Below the pieces are notes generated by a model. The model was given only the letters and a program-made list of their open reading frames with translations. It did not search any database and was not told the DNA's origin. Both the position numbers and the translations under genes were made by a program. This document shows positions 48,009 to 56,416 of a stretch of DNA of 64,000 bases, in pieces. Every line of letters starts with the position of its first letter. Position 1 is the stretch's first letter. The DNA is taken from the NCBI RefSeq assembly GCF_001885215.1, contig NZ_CP018091.1:1674001-1738000 (forward strand), given 5' to 3'. The stretch is from Synechococcus sp. SynAce01 (GTDB lineage: Bacteria; Cyanobacteriota; Cyanobacteriia; PCC-6307; Cyanobiaceae).

Positions 48009-48884
48009 ATGACAACCCTGTGGCGCGACCAACCGGTGGGCTTAGTCGGACTGGGCCTGATCGGTGGCTCGATCGGGCTGGATCTCCGGGCGGCTGGCCT
48101 GGAGGTGCGGGGCTGGGTGCATCGCCAGGCGACGGCGGAGCGGGCCAGCCAACGGGGCCTGGCAAGCCAGGTGGGCACCGATCCAGCCGTGCTGGCCGGC
48201 TGTGGCCTGGTGGTGCTGGCTCTGCCACTCGATCGGCTGCTGGATCCGGCCGCCGAGCTGATCGCGGCTTTGCCGAATGGTGCTGTGATCACCGATGTCG
48301 GTTCGGTGAAAGGCCCGGTGCTCCAGGCCTGGCATGGCAGGGTGCCGCGCTTCGTGGCCAGCCATCCGATGGCCGGCACAGCGGCGGCGGGGGTGGAGGC
48401 CGGCCAGCGGGATCTGTTCCGCGGCCGCCCCTGGGTGGCCACCCCGTTGGCCGACACCGACCCTGAAGCCCTGGCGGTGGTGCGTGAGCTGGCCACGCTG
48501 CTGGCGGCCCAGTGGCTGGAGTGCGCCGCCGCCGCCCACGACGAGGCCGTGGCGCTGATCTCCCATCTGCCGGTGTTGGTCAGTGCGGCCCTGTTGCAGG
48601 CTGCGGAGCGGGGATCGGCTGCCGCTGTCGCCGGGGGTGTGCCGGCCCTGGTGCGGGCCCTGGCCTCCAGCGGCTTTGCTGACACCACCCGGGTGGGCGG
48701 TGGCAACCCGGAGCTGGGCACGCTGCTGGCCCGCTGCAACCGGGAGGCGCTGCTGGACGCGCTGAGCGATTACCGGGGCTGCCTTGAGCAGCTGGAGGGG
48801 CTGGTGGCTCAACAGCGCTGGGCGGAGCTTGAGGCCACACTGGCGGCCTGTCAGCAGTTGCGGCCTCCTTTCCTCAAGCCTTGA
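48009..48884 (+). CDS. tyrA: Prephenate/arogenate dehydrogenase
   Basis: Oxidative decarboxylation in tyrosine synthesis; cyanobacterial enzymes usually prefer arogenate and NADP. 291 residues from ATG 48009 (GTG 48006 is an alternative). The nucleotide-binding GLVGLGLIGGSIG is at 11-23, followed by ITDVGSVKGPVLQAW, FVASHPMAGTAAAG (substrate His) and a C-terminal helical dimer domain with LISHLPVLVSAAL. It is convergent with the CrtD-like gene. Confidence 0.92.
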   Translation: MTTLWRDQPVGLVGLGLIGGSIGLDLRAAGLEVRGWVHRQATAERASQRGLASQVGTDPAVLAGCGLVVLALPLDRLLDPAAELIAALPNGAVITDVGSVKGPVLQAWHGRVPRFVASHPMAGTAAAGVEAGQRDLFRGRPWVATPLADTDPEALAVVRELATLLAAQWLECAAAAHDEAVALISHLPVLVSAALLQAAERGSAAAVAGGVPALVRALASSGFADTTRVGGGNPELGTLLARCNREALLDALSDYRGCLEQLEGLVAQQRWAELEATLAACQQLRPPFLKP

Positions 48885-48917
48885 ATGGCGATCGGGGTCT
48901 CAGGGCCCCAGCTGCGA

Positions 48918-50441
48918 TCAGGCCAGCGCCAGGTTGAGGCCCCGCCCGGCCAGCAGTTGCCGGCAGACCATCAGCGCCGAGAGGCTCACGCCTGCGGTGC
49001 CCTCGCCCGGGTGGATGCCGTCGCCGCACAGCCAGAAGCCCGGCAGCGGGGTGCGGCTGGCCAGGCCGAAGGGGCCGAAGCGGGACGGGCGCTGGCCGAG
49101 GCCGCCGACGAAGCCAAAGGGCCTTCCTGTCCAGTGGGCAAAGCCCCGCGGCGTGGCCAGCTCGCTGTGGCGGTAGTGCTCCGGCCGCAGCCCGAGGAGT
49201 TGGCCCAGCCCCGCCTGGATCTCTGCCAGCGCTTCCTGCTTGCGGGCCTGATAGGTGGGCTCGTCACCATCGAACCAGGGCCGGGCCGGTGTGAACACAC
49301 TGGCAATCACGGTGGCCTCCCCCGCCGGCGCGCGCCCATCCCCCTCCCGGCTGATGGACACAAACAATGAGCCCGGCTCGGTGCCGTCCAACTGGAGGTG
49401 GGCGGGACAGCCTGCGGGAAGGGCGCTGCGGGCGACCGCGGCGTAGAGAACCAGGGCGCCGCTGGGATCGCTGAACCCCTGCAGCCGTCGCTGGTACCCC
49501 GCCGGCAGGGCCTCCCCCAGCAACGCCGGCAGGGCCTGCGGGGGTGCCGTGCAGATCAGATCGCGGCAACCCAGTTGGAACGGCCGGCCGCCGGGACCCT
49601 GGCCCTGGATGTTCCAGCCGGAAACCTGCTCTGGCCGCAGCCGGCTGACGCGGTGACGGAGCCGCAGACTGCCGCCCGCAGCAGTGAGCCCCTGCTCCAG
49701 GGCGCTGCTCAGGGCCTGCATCGAGCCCTCTAGGTGCCACAGACCCTGGGGCTCCTGGGCCATGGCCAGCACCGTGGCGCCGTAGAGGGCAGCGGTGCGA
49801 TCAGCCGGTTCCTGGGAGTAGAGCCGCAGCTGCAGATCAAGGAAGCGGCGCAGCCGCTGGTTGTCCGCGCAGCCGCTCAGCTGCAGCAGATCGGCCACGC
49901 TCGCTCCCACCAGCAGGCCGCTGGCCAGATTGCCTGGCCGCAGCGACCCGATCAGCTGGCCCAGGTCCCAGAGGTTGCGGGGCGGCAGCACCGGATCGCG
50001 GCCGGCAAATCCCCAGCTGGCCTGATGCAGCCAGTCGCAGAGGTTCCAGAACGGGTCACTGCCGGGAAAGTGTTGCTGCCGCTCCTGCTGCCAACGCCCA
50101 GGATCGCGCCAGAGCCTGATCGGCGGCTCGCCATCGCCCAGATCCACCACGCAGCCGGGATCGAGGGGTGTGGCGGCCGGCGCCGGCAGACCCAGATGCC
50201 GGAACAGACGGCTATGAATGCCGCCCGGCTCCAGCCCAGCCACCTGGGTCGCCCCCACATCAAAGGTGTAGGCCCCCCGCCGGAAGGTGCCGGCGCAGCC
50301 GCCGCTCTGCAGGTGGCCCTCCAGCAGCTCCACGCTCAGCCCTTGGCGCGCCAGCAGGGCCGCTGCCGTGAGGCCGGCGATGCCAGCGCCGACCACGGCC
50401 ACATCGCAAGTGGCCTGCGGAGGTAATCGGCTCTGGGCCAC
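48918..50441 (-). CDS. FAD-dependent carotenoid desaturase-like oxidoreductase (CrtD/CrtH group)
   Basis: 507 residues. The N-terminal dinucleotide fold is DVAVVGAGIAGLTAAALLAR followed by SGGCAGTFRRGAYTFDVGAT, typical of phytoene desaturase and carotenoid isomerase relatives. The C-terminal FAD motif is GFWLCGDGIHPGEGTAGVSL. Wording is closest in my judgement to the cyanobacterial C-3',4' desaturase CrtD, but carotenoid isomerase CrtH is in the same superfamily and I cannot separate them by eye. It is divergent from the fructosamine kinase. Confidence 0.8.
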   Translation of the reverse strand: MAQSRLPPQATCDVAVVGAGIAGLTAAALLARQGLSVELLEGHLQSGGCAGTFRRGAYTFDVGATQVAGLEPGGIHSRLFRHLGLPAPAATPLDPGCVVDLGDGEPPIRLWRDPGRWQQERQQHFPGSDPFWNLCDWLHQASWGFAGRDPVLPPRNLWDLGQLIGSLRPGNLASGLLVGASVADLLQLSGCADNQRLRRFLDLQLRLYSQEPADRTAALYGATVLAMAQEPQGLWHLEGSMQALSSALEQGLTAAGGSLRLRHRVSRLRPEQVSGWNIQGQGPGGRPFQLGCRDLICTAPPQALPALLGEALPAGYQRRLQGFSDPSGALVLYAAVARSALPAGCPAHLQLDGTEPGSLFVSISREGDGRAPAGEATVIASVFTPARPWFDGDEPTYQARKQEALAEIQAGLGQLLGLRPEHYRHSELATPRGFAHWTGRPFGFVGGLGQRPSRFGPFGLASRTPLPGFWLCGDGIHPGEGTAGVSLSALMVCRQLLAGRGLNLALA

Positions 50442-50493
50442 GCGTGTCCTGCGTCAAAGAGCCGGCATGCTGGCAGCCGGATGAGGGCCTCCG

Positions 50494-51450
50494 ATGGTGG
50501 AACCACTGGCGAGCTGGGTGGAGCGTCAGCTGGGAACCAGTCTGGTTCGCTGCCAGCCGGTGGCGGGCGGTTGCATTCATCGGGCCTGGAGTCTGGAGCT
50601 GGGCGATGGCCGCCGCTTGTTTGTCAAAACCAACAGCGCGGCGATGTTGCCGCTTTTTGAGGCGGAAGCCGAGGGGCTCAGGGCCTTGGCCGCTGGGGCG
50701 GATGCCGAGCTGCGGATCCCGGCCCCGCTGTTCTGCGGCCTGGAGGGGGAGCGGGCCCTGCTGGCAATCGAGTGGCTCGATCTGAGGTCCTCCGGCGATG
50801 GCAACGGTTGGACCCGTTTGGGAGCTGCCCTGGCGCGGTTGCACCGGCGCAGCAGCTCGCTGAAGCCCGGTGCCTTCGGCTGGGAACACGACAACTACAT
50901 CGGCTCCGGCCTGCAGATCAACGGCTGGTCGCCTGACTGGGGCTGGTTTTTCACCGAACGCCGGCTCCGCCCCCAGTTCGAGGCGGCGGCGGCCAGTGGC
51001 GGCCCTTGGCAGGAACGGCTGCAGCAGCCGATCGAGAACCTGCTCAAGCGAATGCCGGCTTGGCTCAACGGCCATGGCGCCCTGCCGAGCCTGGTTCACG
51101 GCGACCTCTGGGGCGGCAATGCTTCGCTGTTGGCCTCAGGGAGCGAGTGGGCTCGCCCGGGAGCTTCGGCCTGCGGCGCTGTCTTCGATCCGGCGGTGTA
51201 TCGCGGTGATCGGGAGGTGGATCTGGCGATGGCGCGCCTGTTCGGAGGGTTCCCCGAGCCCTTCTTCAACGGCTATGAAGCCGAATGGCCCCTCGCCCCT
51301 GGCCACTGCCAACGCGCACTCTTCTACAACCTGTATCACCTGCTCAACCACGCCAACCTCTTTGGCGGTGGCTACTGGCAACAGGCGGAAGCACGGGTCT
51401 GGGAGCTGAACAAACTGATCGCCGCCCGCGCCGACACCTCCGCCGACTGA
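50494..51450 (+). CDS. Fructosamine kinase family protein
   Basis: 318 residues. Members phosphorylate fructosamines or ribulosamines on glycated proteins and so reverse glycation. The kinase fold shows a nucleotide lysine (RRLFVKTN, Lys45), the catalytic loop LVHGDLWGGN near 196, and the metal-binding FDPAVYRGDREVDLAM. NYIGSGLQ in the middle is a family hallmark. It stands alone; the actual substrate in this organism is not known. Confidence 0.9.
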   Translation: MVEPLASWVERQLGTSLVRCQPVAGGCIHRAWSLELGDGRRLFVKTNSAAMLPLFEAEAEGLRALAAGADAELRIPAPLFCGLEGERALLAIEWLDLRSSGDGNGWTRLGAALARLHRRSSSLKPGAFGWEHDNYIGSGLQINGWSPDWGWFFTERRLRPQFEAAAASGGPWQERLQQPIENLLKRMPAWLNGHGALPSLVHGDLWGGNASLLASGSEWARPGASACGAVFDPAVYRGDREVDLAMARLFGGFPEPFFNGYEAEWPLAPGHCQRALFYNLYHLLNHANLFGGGYWQQAEARVWELNKLIAARADTSAD

Positions 51451-51516
51451 CCTGGGAAGGGGAAGGTGAAGGTTGGCCGGCCTGGCAAGCCATCGGCTTG
51501 GCGGTCTAGCTGGCGA

Positions 51517-51918
51517 TCAGCCCAGATATTCCTGACGCAGGGTCTGAAGCTTGCTGATCACGGCGGAGCGTTTCTCGCTGGTGGTCAAGTTGTGCCAGCT
51601 CCACTGGCCGACCACCACCAAGCCGAGCAGCTCCAGCAAACCAGGCACCACTGGCAACAGATTGATGGTGTCGAGCACACCCTTGATCAGGACCTGGGCG
51701 ATGATCACCGCCAGCAAAATACCGACGGCCTTGCCCACCCGGCCGGCCTGGCTCCAGTCGACCTTGTCAAGGGTTTCGTTGACCTTGCCAAGGATTTCGC
51801 TGTAGCGCTCGGTGAAAGGGGTGGTGACGGTTTCTGCCGCAGCGTCCGTGGATGATTCGGTCATCGGTCGTTCCGTTTGGGCCGTTTGCTCCTGTTGCTC
51901 GGTGCTGGCTTCGCTCAT
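51517..51918 (-). CDS. CAAD-domain thylakoid membrane protein
   Basis: 133 residues from ATG 51918 (MSEASTEQQEQTAQTERPMT). The N-terminal half is acidic and disordered. Then come two membrane helices (VGKAVGILLAVIIAQVLIKG and LLPVVPGLLELLGLVVVGQW) between charged helices, the CAAD pattern known from cyanobacterial aminoacyl-tRNA synthetases and the plastid Curvature thylakoid 1 proteins. Here it is free-standing. It may shape or bind thylakoid membranes (inference). Confidence 0.85.
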   Translation of the reverse strand: MSEASTEQQEQTAQTERPMTESSTDAAAETVTTPFTERYSEILGKVNETLDKVDWSQAGRVGKAVGILLAVIIAQVLIKGVLDTINLLPVVPGLLELLGLVVVGQWSWHNLTTSEKRSAVISKLQTLRQEYLG

Positions 51919-51964
51919 CAACAGAGAGGCAGTGGATTGGGATTCAAACCCATAACGTATCGGC

Positions 51965-52498
51965 ATGGGACAGCCCTGGCCAGAGCTGGTGCACATTGGT
52001 CGCGATCGGCTGACCGAGCTCGAAGCGGTTCTGGTGGCCCAGAGCCCCACTGAAAGTTGCGCCTTGCTGCTGGGAACCTGCCTGCCTGCTGGTGATGGAC
52101 CTGCCTGCCCGCCGGCGTTGCGGATCGAGGCGGTCTGGCCCTGCCTGAATGTCTGGGAGCCTGCTTCTGAGCGCCCCAGACGCTTTGCGGTTGATCCCAG
52201 AGAGCAGCTGCTGTCACAGAAATGGGGACGCCGGCACGGCTGGCAGCTGATCGGCACGGCCCACTCCCATCCGCTTGGAGAGGCGTTGCCTTCCGATCTC
52301 GACCGGTCCCTGGCTTTCCCGCCGGCGCTGATGTTGATCGCCTCCGGCCTGGTGGCAGGCCCCGGCCGGGCCGAAGGCAGAGGACGCAGCACGGCAACGA
52401 CGATCCGGGCCTGGTGGCTGAGTGAGCCTGCCGAGCCAGCTTCAGGGCTGGCTGAGGCCCACCCCCTTCCACTGGGGATCGAAGATTTGGGAGAATAG
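51965..52498 (+). CDS. JAB/MPN (Mov34) metalloprotease-like protein
   Basis: 177 residues. The JAMM zinc motif is visible: Glu30, His100-x-His102 in GTAHSHPLGEALPS, then Ser110 and Asp113. Bacterial members cut or process ubiquitin-like sulfur-carrier proteins (ThiS/MoaD type) and take part in cysteine, thiamine or molybdopterin sulfur transfer. It lies 47 bases upstream of moeB on the same strand, which supports a sulfur-carrier job. No small ThiS/MoaD-like gene is next to it. Confidence 0.85.
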   Translation: MGQPWPELVHIGRDRLTELEAVLVAQSPTESCALLLGTCLPAGDGPACPPALRIEAVWPCLNVWEPASERPRRFAVDPREQLLSQKWGRRHGWQLIGTAHSHPLGEALPSDLDRSLAFPPALMLIASGLVAGPGRAEGRGRSTATTIRAWWLSEPAEPASGLAEAHPLPLGIEDLGE

Positions 52499-52545
52499 GG
52501 ACATAGCCGCGACAGGCGGCTGCCCATGGCCCCGGCCCTCTGCCC

Positions 52546-53715
52546 ATGCTTCCTCCCGATACCAGCGGCGTTCAGCTCTGCCCCGATGAGGTGGCGCGCT
52601 TCTCCCGACATCTGATCCTGCCGGAAGTGGGCATGGAGGGCCAGAAGCGGTTGAAGGCTGCCTCGGTTCTCTGTGTCGGCACCGGTGGGCTGGGCTCACC
52701 GCTGCTGCTGTATCTGGCGGCGGCCGGCGTCGGGCGGCTCGGCATCGTCGATTTCGATGTGGTCGACACCAGCAACCTGCAACGCCAGGTGATTCACGGC
52801 ACCAGCTGGGTGGGCAAACCCAAGATCGAATCGGCCAAGCACCGCATCGCTGAGATCAACCCCCACTGCCAGGTGGATCTCTACGAAACCGCCCTCACCA
52901 GCGACAACGCCCTGGAGATCATTGCCCCCTACGACATCGTCTGCGACGGCACCGACAATTTCCCCACCCGCTATCTGGTCAACGACGCCTGCGTGCTGCT
53001 GGGCAAGCCGAATGTCTATGGCTCGATCTTTCGCTTCGAGGGTCAGGCCACGGTGTTCAACTACCAAGAAGGGCCCAACTACCGCGACCTGTTCCCCGAA
53101 CCGCCGCCGCCGGGCATGGTGCCCTCCTGCGCCGAAGGCGGGGTGGTGGGGGTTCTGCCCGGCATCATCGGCATGATCCAGGCGACGGAAACGGTGAAGC
53201 TCATCACCGGCATCGGCACCACCTTGAGTGGTCGTTTGCTGCTCTTTGATGCCCTGAAGATGGCCTTCCGCGAATTGAAGTTGAGGCCGAGTCCGGATCG
53301 GCCGGTGATCGATCGCCTGGTCGACTATCAGGAATTCTGTGGTGTGGGGGGCAGCGAGCCCGGCATGGAGGAGGCTGGGGCAATGGACACGATTTCTGTC
53401 ACCGACCTCAAGGCCTTGCTGGATGCCCAGCCCGCCGATCTGCTGCTGGTGGATGTGCGCAACCCACCGGAAGCCGAGATTGCGGTGATCCCCGGTGCCG
53501 TGCTGATCCCACTCGATCGCATCGAGAGCGGTGAGGCGGTGGAGGAGCTGCGCCAGCTCGCCGCAGGCAAGCGGCTTTACATGCACTGCAAGGTTGGAGG
53601 CCGCTCAGCCAAGGCCTTGATCGCCCTTCAGCGTCATGGCATCGAAGGGGTCAACGTGGCAGGCGGGATCAATGCCTGGAGCCGGGAGGTTGATGAGGCT
53701 GTGGCGCTTTACTGA
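52546..53715 (+). CDS. moeB: Molybdopterin-synthase adenylyltransferase with rhodanese domain (MoeB-R)
   Basis: 389 residues. An E1-like adenylation domain has the ATP motif VLCVGTGGLGSPLLLYLAAA (GTGGLG at 45-50), DxDxVDTSNLQRQ, and Cys195 in MVPSCAEGGVVG as the possible thioester residue. From about residue 283 comes a rhodanese domain with active-site Cys348 (MHCKVGGRSAKAL). It activates sulfur-carrier proteins, and the rhodanese part may hand over sulfur. The zinc cysteine pairs of E. coli MoeB are replaced (PNYRDLFP, DRPVIDRL), as I recall for other cyanobacteria. It may serve MoaD, ThiS or both. Confidence 0.9.
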   Translation: MLPPDTSGVQLCPDEVARFSRHLILPEVGMEGQKRLKAASVLCVGTGGLGSPLLLYLAAAGVGRLGIVDFDVVDTSNLQRQVIHGTSWVGKPKIESAKHRIAEINPHCQVDLYETALTSDNALEIIAPYDIVCDGTDNFPTRYLVNDACVLLGKPNVYGSIFRFEGQATVFNYQEGPNYRDLFPEPPPPGMVPSCAEGGVVGVLPGIIGMIQATETVKLITGIGTTLSGRLLLFDALKMAFRELKLRPSPDRPVIDRLVDYQEFCGVGGSEPGMEEAGAMDTISVTDLKALLDAQPADLLLVDVRNPPEAEIAVIPGAVLIPLDRIESGEAVEELRQLAAGKRLYMHCKVGGRSAKALIALQRHGIEGVNVAGGINAWSREVDEAVALY

Positions 53716-53751
53716 GCCAGCTTTTGAGGCTGGGGCTCAACGGGGCGTGAC

Positions 53752-54906
53752 TTAGTAGTCGACTCCCCGTTTGAGTTCCACTCCCCTCTCGGCGTAGTGC
53801 TTGTGGCAGACCATCTCCGAGTGGATGCTGGCCAGATCAAAGTAGGTCGGAGCATTCTTGCAACGACCGGTGATGATCACCTCGGTTTCTGCTGGTTTGC
53901 GCAGCAGGGTCTGCACGATCGGCTCCACCGGCAGTAGCTCGAGATCCACAGTGGGATTGAGCTCATCGAGGATGACTGTTTTATACAGACCGCTGGCGAT
54001 GGCCGCCCGGGCGATTTCCCAGGCGCGCTCTGCTTCGACATAGTCGATTGTTTGCTGCTGGCCGCGCCAGACGATCGCATCGCGGCCGGAGCGCAGGTGA
54101 TCAACCAAATGGGGGAAACTCTCGCGCAGGGCGGCAATGGCCGCATCCTCGGTGTAGCCGCTCCCCCCTTTTAGCCACTGCAGGATCAGGACCCGATGGC
54201 TCTTGTCCTGGCTGATGCCCCGACCGATCGCCTGGAGTGCCTTGCCCAGAGCGCTGGTGGATTTGCCTTTGCCGTCCCCTGTGTAGATCTCGATTCCCGA
54301 GAGGCCTGAGATTCCGGCCTGGGGATGGTGGTGAGCCCGCATTTCCGAATGCAGATCAGCCTGCTGGATCAGTTGTTGGGGGGCACCACGGCCTGTCACG
54401 ATCACTTCCATGCCCGGCGGTCTGGCGGCCAGGGTGTTCACCACGTCGGCGGTGTCGAGCAGGCCGAGGTCGAGAACGGGGTTGAGTTCATCGAGAACCA
54501 CCACTGAATACAGGGCGCTGGCAATGGCTCCCTTGGCGATGTCCCAGCCCCGCTGGGCTTCCTGTTTGTCGAAGCGGTTGGCCTCCGTTGCGGTGAAGAA
54601 ATCACCACGGCCGGTGCGCACCTGATCAATCAGGTGGGGGAATCCCTGCTGCAGCGCTTCGATCGCGGCGTCTTCGTCGTAAGCGCGGCCGGGCCCCTTC
54701 AAGAAGCGGAGCAGCAACACGCGCGTCCGCTTCTGCTCGCAGATCCCTAGACCGATCGTGCGCAGCACCACCCCGAGGGCCGCCTGACTCTTCCCTTTGC
54801 CTTCTCCGTCATAGAGGTGCAACTGACCGTGAAGACGTTCGTTGCTGTCGGCGGCTGTGCGGATGCCAATGCCTTGGCCCGTGACCCTTGAAGTCGCTGT
54901 CATCAC
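53752..54906 (-). CDS. CobO-like corrinoid adenosyltransferase, tandem duplication
   Basis: 384 residues made of two copies of the CobA/CobO P-loop ATP:corrinoid adenosyltransferase domain. Copy 1 is about 28-190 with GEGKGKS at 34-40; copy 2 is about 203-370 with GDGKGKS at 210-216. Each copy repeats AIEALQQGFPHLIDQVRTGR / AIAALRESFPHLVDHLRSGR and VVLDELNPVLDLG / VILDELNPTVDLE. Both P-loops are intact, so both halves could bind ATP. Standard CobO is a homodimer of single domains, so this may be a fused dimer. It is divergent from larE. Confidence 0.88.
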   Translation of the reverse strand: MMTATSRVTGQGIGIRTAADSNERLHGQLHLYDGEGKGKSQAALGVVLRTIGLGICEQKRTRVLLLRFLKGPGRAYDEDAAIEALQQGFPHLIDQVRTGRGDFFTATEANRFDKQEAQRGWDIAKGAIASALYSVVVLDELNPVLDLGLLDTADVVNTLAARPPGMEVIVTGRGAPQQLIQQADLHSEMRAHHHPQAGISGLSGIEIYTGDGKGKSTSALGKALQAIGRGISQDKSHRVLILQWLKGGSGYTEDAAIAALRESFPHLVDHLRSGRDAIVWRGQQQTIDYVEAERAWEIARAAIASGLYKTVILDELNPTVDLELLPVEPIVQTLLRKPAETEVIITGRCKNAPTYFDLASIHSEMVCHKHYAERGVELKRGVDY

Positions 54907-54948
54907 CAGCCTTCTACCGTTGGATTCTAACGAGCTGTGCCTGGGGCC

Positions 54949-55854
54949 ATGCCATCAAAAGGACAGCATCAGCATCCTCTCGTTGAATCCCTGGGCGAGG
55001 AGCTCTGGCCGCAACTCCAGGGACTGCGGGATGTCCTGGCCCGATCTGGTTCTGTCGTGGTGGCCTATTCCGGCGGGGTCGACAGCGCCCTGGTGGCAGC
55101 CATCGCCGCCGAGCAACTTGGCGATAGGGCCCTGGCCGTCACCGGTGTCTCGCCGGCCCTGGCACCCCATCTGTTGGAGGAGGCCCGCCGCCAGGCTGCC
55201 TGGATCGGCCTGCGCCATCAGGAGGTCGCCACGGCGGAACTCGATGACCCGGCTTACGTTGCCAACCCCAGCGAGCGTTGCTACGCCTGCAAGCGTGAGT
55301 TGCACGGTCTGCTCGCCCAGGTGGCCGCTGCCGCCGGCGGGACCCGGGTGGTCGATGGGGTGAATCTCGATGATCTCGGTGACCATCGGCCAGGAATCCG
55401 CGCGGCCAGGGAGCGTGGCGTTGGTTCACCGCTCGTCGAACTGGGTATCGGCAAGGCGGCGGTGCGCCAGATCTCCCGGGCCCTAGGCTTCCCCTGGTGG
55501 GACAAACCGGCCCAACCCTGCCTGGCTTCCCGGTTTCCCTATGGAGAGCCGATCAGTGCCTCGCGGCTCTCGCGGGTCTCAGCGGCCGAAGATTGGTTGC
55601 GCCAGCAGGGCCTGCGCGAGATGCGGGTGCGAAGCCAGGGCGAAACCGCCCGGATTGAAGTGCCCGTCGATCAGCTCGGCTTGCTCGTTGAAGATGGCGC
55701 GCGCGAAGACCTTGTTACAGCTTTCCGGCAGCTTGGTTTTACGGCCGTGAGCCTGGATCTTGAGGGTTTGGTGAGCGGCAAGTTGAATCGACGTCCCGAA
55801 AACCAACCCCCCAACCCCAGCAGCCACAAGATCCCGGGCAACGGGGCTGGCTGA
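54949..55854 (+). CDS. larE: ATP-dependent sulfur transferase LarE
   Basis: PP-loop protein that gives up sulfur to build the nickel-pincer cofactor in Lactobacillus; 301 residues from ATG 54949 (GTG 54937 also possible). The PP-loop is VVAYSGGVDSALVAAIA at about 38-54; the sulfur-donor cysteine region is NPSERCYACKRELH; and PWWDKPAQPCLASRFPYGEP is a family hallmark. larA, larB and larC are not in this window, so its substrate here is uncertain. It is convergent with speD. Confidence 0.88.
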   Translation: MPSKGQHQHPLVESLGEELWPQLQGLRDVLARSGSVVVAYSGGVDSALVAAIAAEQLGDRALAVTGVSPALAPHLLEEARRQAAWIGLRHQEVATAELDDPAYVANPSERCYACKRELHGLLAQVAAAAGGTRVVDGVNLDDLGDHRPGIRAARERGVGSPLVELGIGKAAVRQISRALGFPWWDKPAQPCLASRFPYGEPISASRLSRVSAAEDWLRQQGLREMRVRSQGETARIEVPVDQLGLLVEDGAREDLVTAFRQLGFTAVSLDLEGLVSGKLNRRPENQPPNPSSHKIPGNGAG

Positions 55855-55870
55855 ACCATCCCCCGCCGCT

Positions 55871-55910
55871 TGGTCGTCAGGCTGTGAGCACGGTCGTCAG
55901 GCTGCCAGCA
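55871..55910. repeat. Two tandem 20-bp copies overlapping the speD stop
   Basis: Units 55871-55890 and 55891-55910 differ at three of 20 positions (the first base and two internal ones). One unit contains the last codons and stop of speD; the other lies after the stop. Confidence 0.85.
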
Positions 55911-56379
55911 CGATCGGCAGGCGGAGCTCGCTGCCCAGGGCCGCCGGGGTTTCCCGCCGGAAGCTCTTGAGTTTGTGATGGCCCGCGGTGAGTTCCTGGC
56001 AGAGCACCTGACAGGCCCGCTCCGGCATGGTGTGATCGCCGCAGGTGAACACATCCACCGCCGCATAGCCCGATTCCGGCCAGGTGTGGATGGAGATGTG
56101 GGATTCAGCCAATAGGGCCAGCCCGGTCACTCCCTGCGGTTCAAAGCGGTGGGTGATCAGATTCAGAAGGGTGGCGCCAGCCCGTTTCGCTGCGTTGGTG
56201 ATGGCGCTTCTGAGAAAAGCTTCGTCGTCGAGCTTGCCTTTATCGCAGTCGTAGAGCTCGAGGATGCAGTGTTTTCCCACCATCTCGGTGGCACTGGGAG
56301 TGGGCGGCTTAAGGCTCTCGTTGCTTTGGGCTCCACTCCATCCCGGGTTGGGGTGAAGGCAGGGCAGGCTCTGGGTCAT
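55897..56379 (-). CDS. speD: S-adenosylmethionine decarboxylase proenzyme
   Basis: Makes decarboxylated SAM for spermidine synthesis; 160 residues. It is self-cleaved between Glu92 and Ser93 in [20 protein letters not shown] to give the pyruvoyl cofactor on the larger chain. The conserved [13 protein letters not shown] follows. The first 33 residues are Pro/Ser-rich and variable; ATG 56283 ([14 protein letters not shown]) would give a shorter but complete enzyme. Confidence 0.93.
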   Translation of the reverse strand: MTQSLPCLHPNPGWSGAQSNESLKPPTPSATEMVGKHCILELYDCDKGKLDDEAFLRSAITNAAKRAGATLLNLITHRFEPQGVTGLALLAESHISIHTWPESGYAAVDVFTCGDHTMPERACQVLCQELTAGHHKLKSFRRETPAALGSELRLPIVLAA

Positions 56380-56416
56380 TGAATCTGATCAACCAACCCC
56401 CCATCCTAGTCTCCTC

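Noticed and set aside
53700-53752. Terminator between moeB and the CobO-like gene
   Set aside because: A bulged GAGCC/GGCTC stem can be drawn, but no T run follows on either strand.
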